NCBI GenBank assembly: GCA_031284445.1 | Contig: JAISZW010000258.1 | Span: forward strand, 1-5,374 | Length of the DNA: 5,374 bases | Source of the DNA: Candidatus Methanovirga basalitermitum | GTDB taxonomy: Archaea > Methanobacteriota > Methanobacteria > Methanobacteriales > Methanobacteriaceae | Direction: 5' to 3' | Shown: positions 5,142 through 5,374 of the stretch, in pieces | Numbering within the stretch: position 1 is the first letter of the stretch | Layout: every line of letters begins with the position of its first letter | Translations under genes and position numbers: made by a program | Notes under the pieces: model-generated | What the model was told of the DNA's origin: nothing | What the model saw: the letters and a program-made list of their open reading frames with translations, nothing else | The model's database searches: none

Positions 5142-5256
5142 ATATTTTTTGAATATGTATTTCTTATGGATGATATTATAGTAAATTAAAGGATTTGAAG
5201 GATTTTCAATTTTTTTTTCAAAAATCAAAAAAACTCCACAATTTTTTACAGGCTCA
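5142..5256 (+). mobile_element. Right end of an insertion sequence, second copy
   Basis: This segment aligns with 1-119 for about 110 bp: TATTTTTTGAATATG against TATTTTTCAAGTATG, a shared GGATGATA, GTAAA and TAAAGG, and a weaker poly-T/poly-A hairpin. Its last 24 bases (5233-5256) are the exact inverse of the left repeat of element B at 4615-4638. It has the same orientation as the end at 119. The transposase that should lie to the left is missing, so this is a truncated or deleted copy. Confidence 0.55.
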
Positions 5257-5374
5257 AATATTACAAAGACATATAAAGAGCAATGAAAAATCTAAAGAAG
5301 CATTACTTAAGAACACAGTACAATAAAGTAAAAATTGGGTGATAAATTAGCTGAAATATAGATCCTTTAGTTAA
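5257..5374 (+). pseudogene. Coding-like relic at the right edge, unidentified
   Basis: Directly after the insertion-sequence end, one frame reads ILQRHIKSNEKSKEALLKNT and then VQ to a TAA near 5324. A second frame reads KLGDKLAEI to a TAG near 5361. The lysine and glutamate-rich helical text looks like protein broken by small lesions. I do not recognise it. It may be the remains of a gene whose 5' part was replaced by the element; the sequence beyond 5374 would decide. Confidence 0.25.

Noticed and set aside
3685..5256. CRISPR array made of the recurring 24-bp motif
   Set aside because: Copies alternate in orientation, are irregularly spaced and sit in inverted pairs, which is the pattern of transposon ends and not of repeat-spacer units.

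Overview
The window is strongly AT-rich. Its only intact, clearly functional gene is an archaeal-type CTP synthase (pyrG, minus strand, 1726-3351). The protein sequence, the GGAGGT ribosome binding site, the AT content and the short inverted-repeat elements all suggest a methanogen of the Methanobacteriales, most likely Methanobrevibacter or a close relative. That assignment is inference from sequence character; no search was run.

Left part (1-1725, plus strand). The window opens with the right end of an insertion sequence (1-119). It stops only 5 bp before the ribosome binding site of a TelA-family (toxic anion resistance) gene. That gene is broken by an in-frame TAA at codon 27. A small zinc-ribbon gene follows 20 bp later. 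It keeps its N-terminal four-cysteine knuckle but appears to continue past its stop as coding-like pieces in other frames (1503-1725), as if one longer gene had decayed by single-base losses. The two genes look like a former operon that has lost its promoter and is becoming pseudogenic.

Middle part (1726-3486, minus strand). Intact pyrG converges on the decayed operon. It has its own candidate TATA box, a GGAG ribosome binding site, and a 14-bp direct repeat upstream of the promoter.

Right part (about 3500-5374). Roughly 1.9 kb holds no credible gene but is packed with small mobile-element debris. At least six ends of one 24-bp terminal inverted repeat family occur, counting the one at 119. 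They include a 98-bp minimal palindromic element (4615-4712) and a longer copy (3685-3888) that carries a second, different mini-element inserted at a TA in its palindromic centre. A second copy of that inserted element lies just upstream in inverted orientation (3523-3656). There are also a 109-bp inverted-repeat element, a three-copy family of stem-loops with a TTC loop, a large hairpin and a 17-bp tandem duplication. An insertion-sequence end at 5142-5256 matches the one at the left edge of the window. No transposase is present, so all of this would be non-autonomous or remnant.

I found no defence system, CRISPR array, tRNA or rRNA. The interest lies in the nested non-autonomous elements and in the erosion of the TelA/zinc-ribbon operon beside one of their ends.
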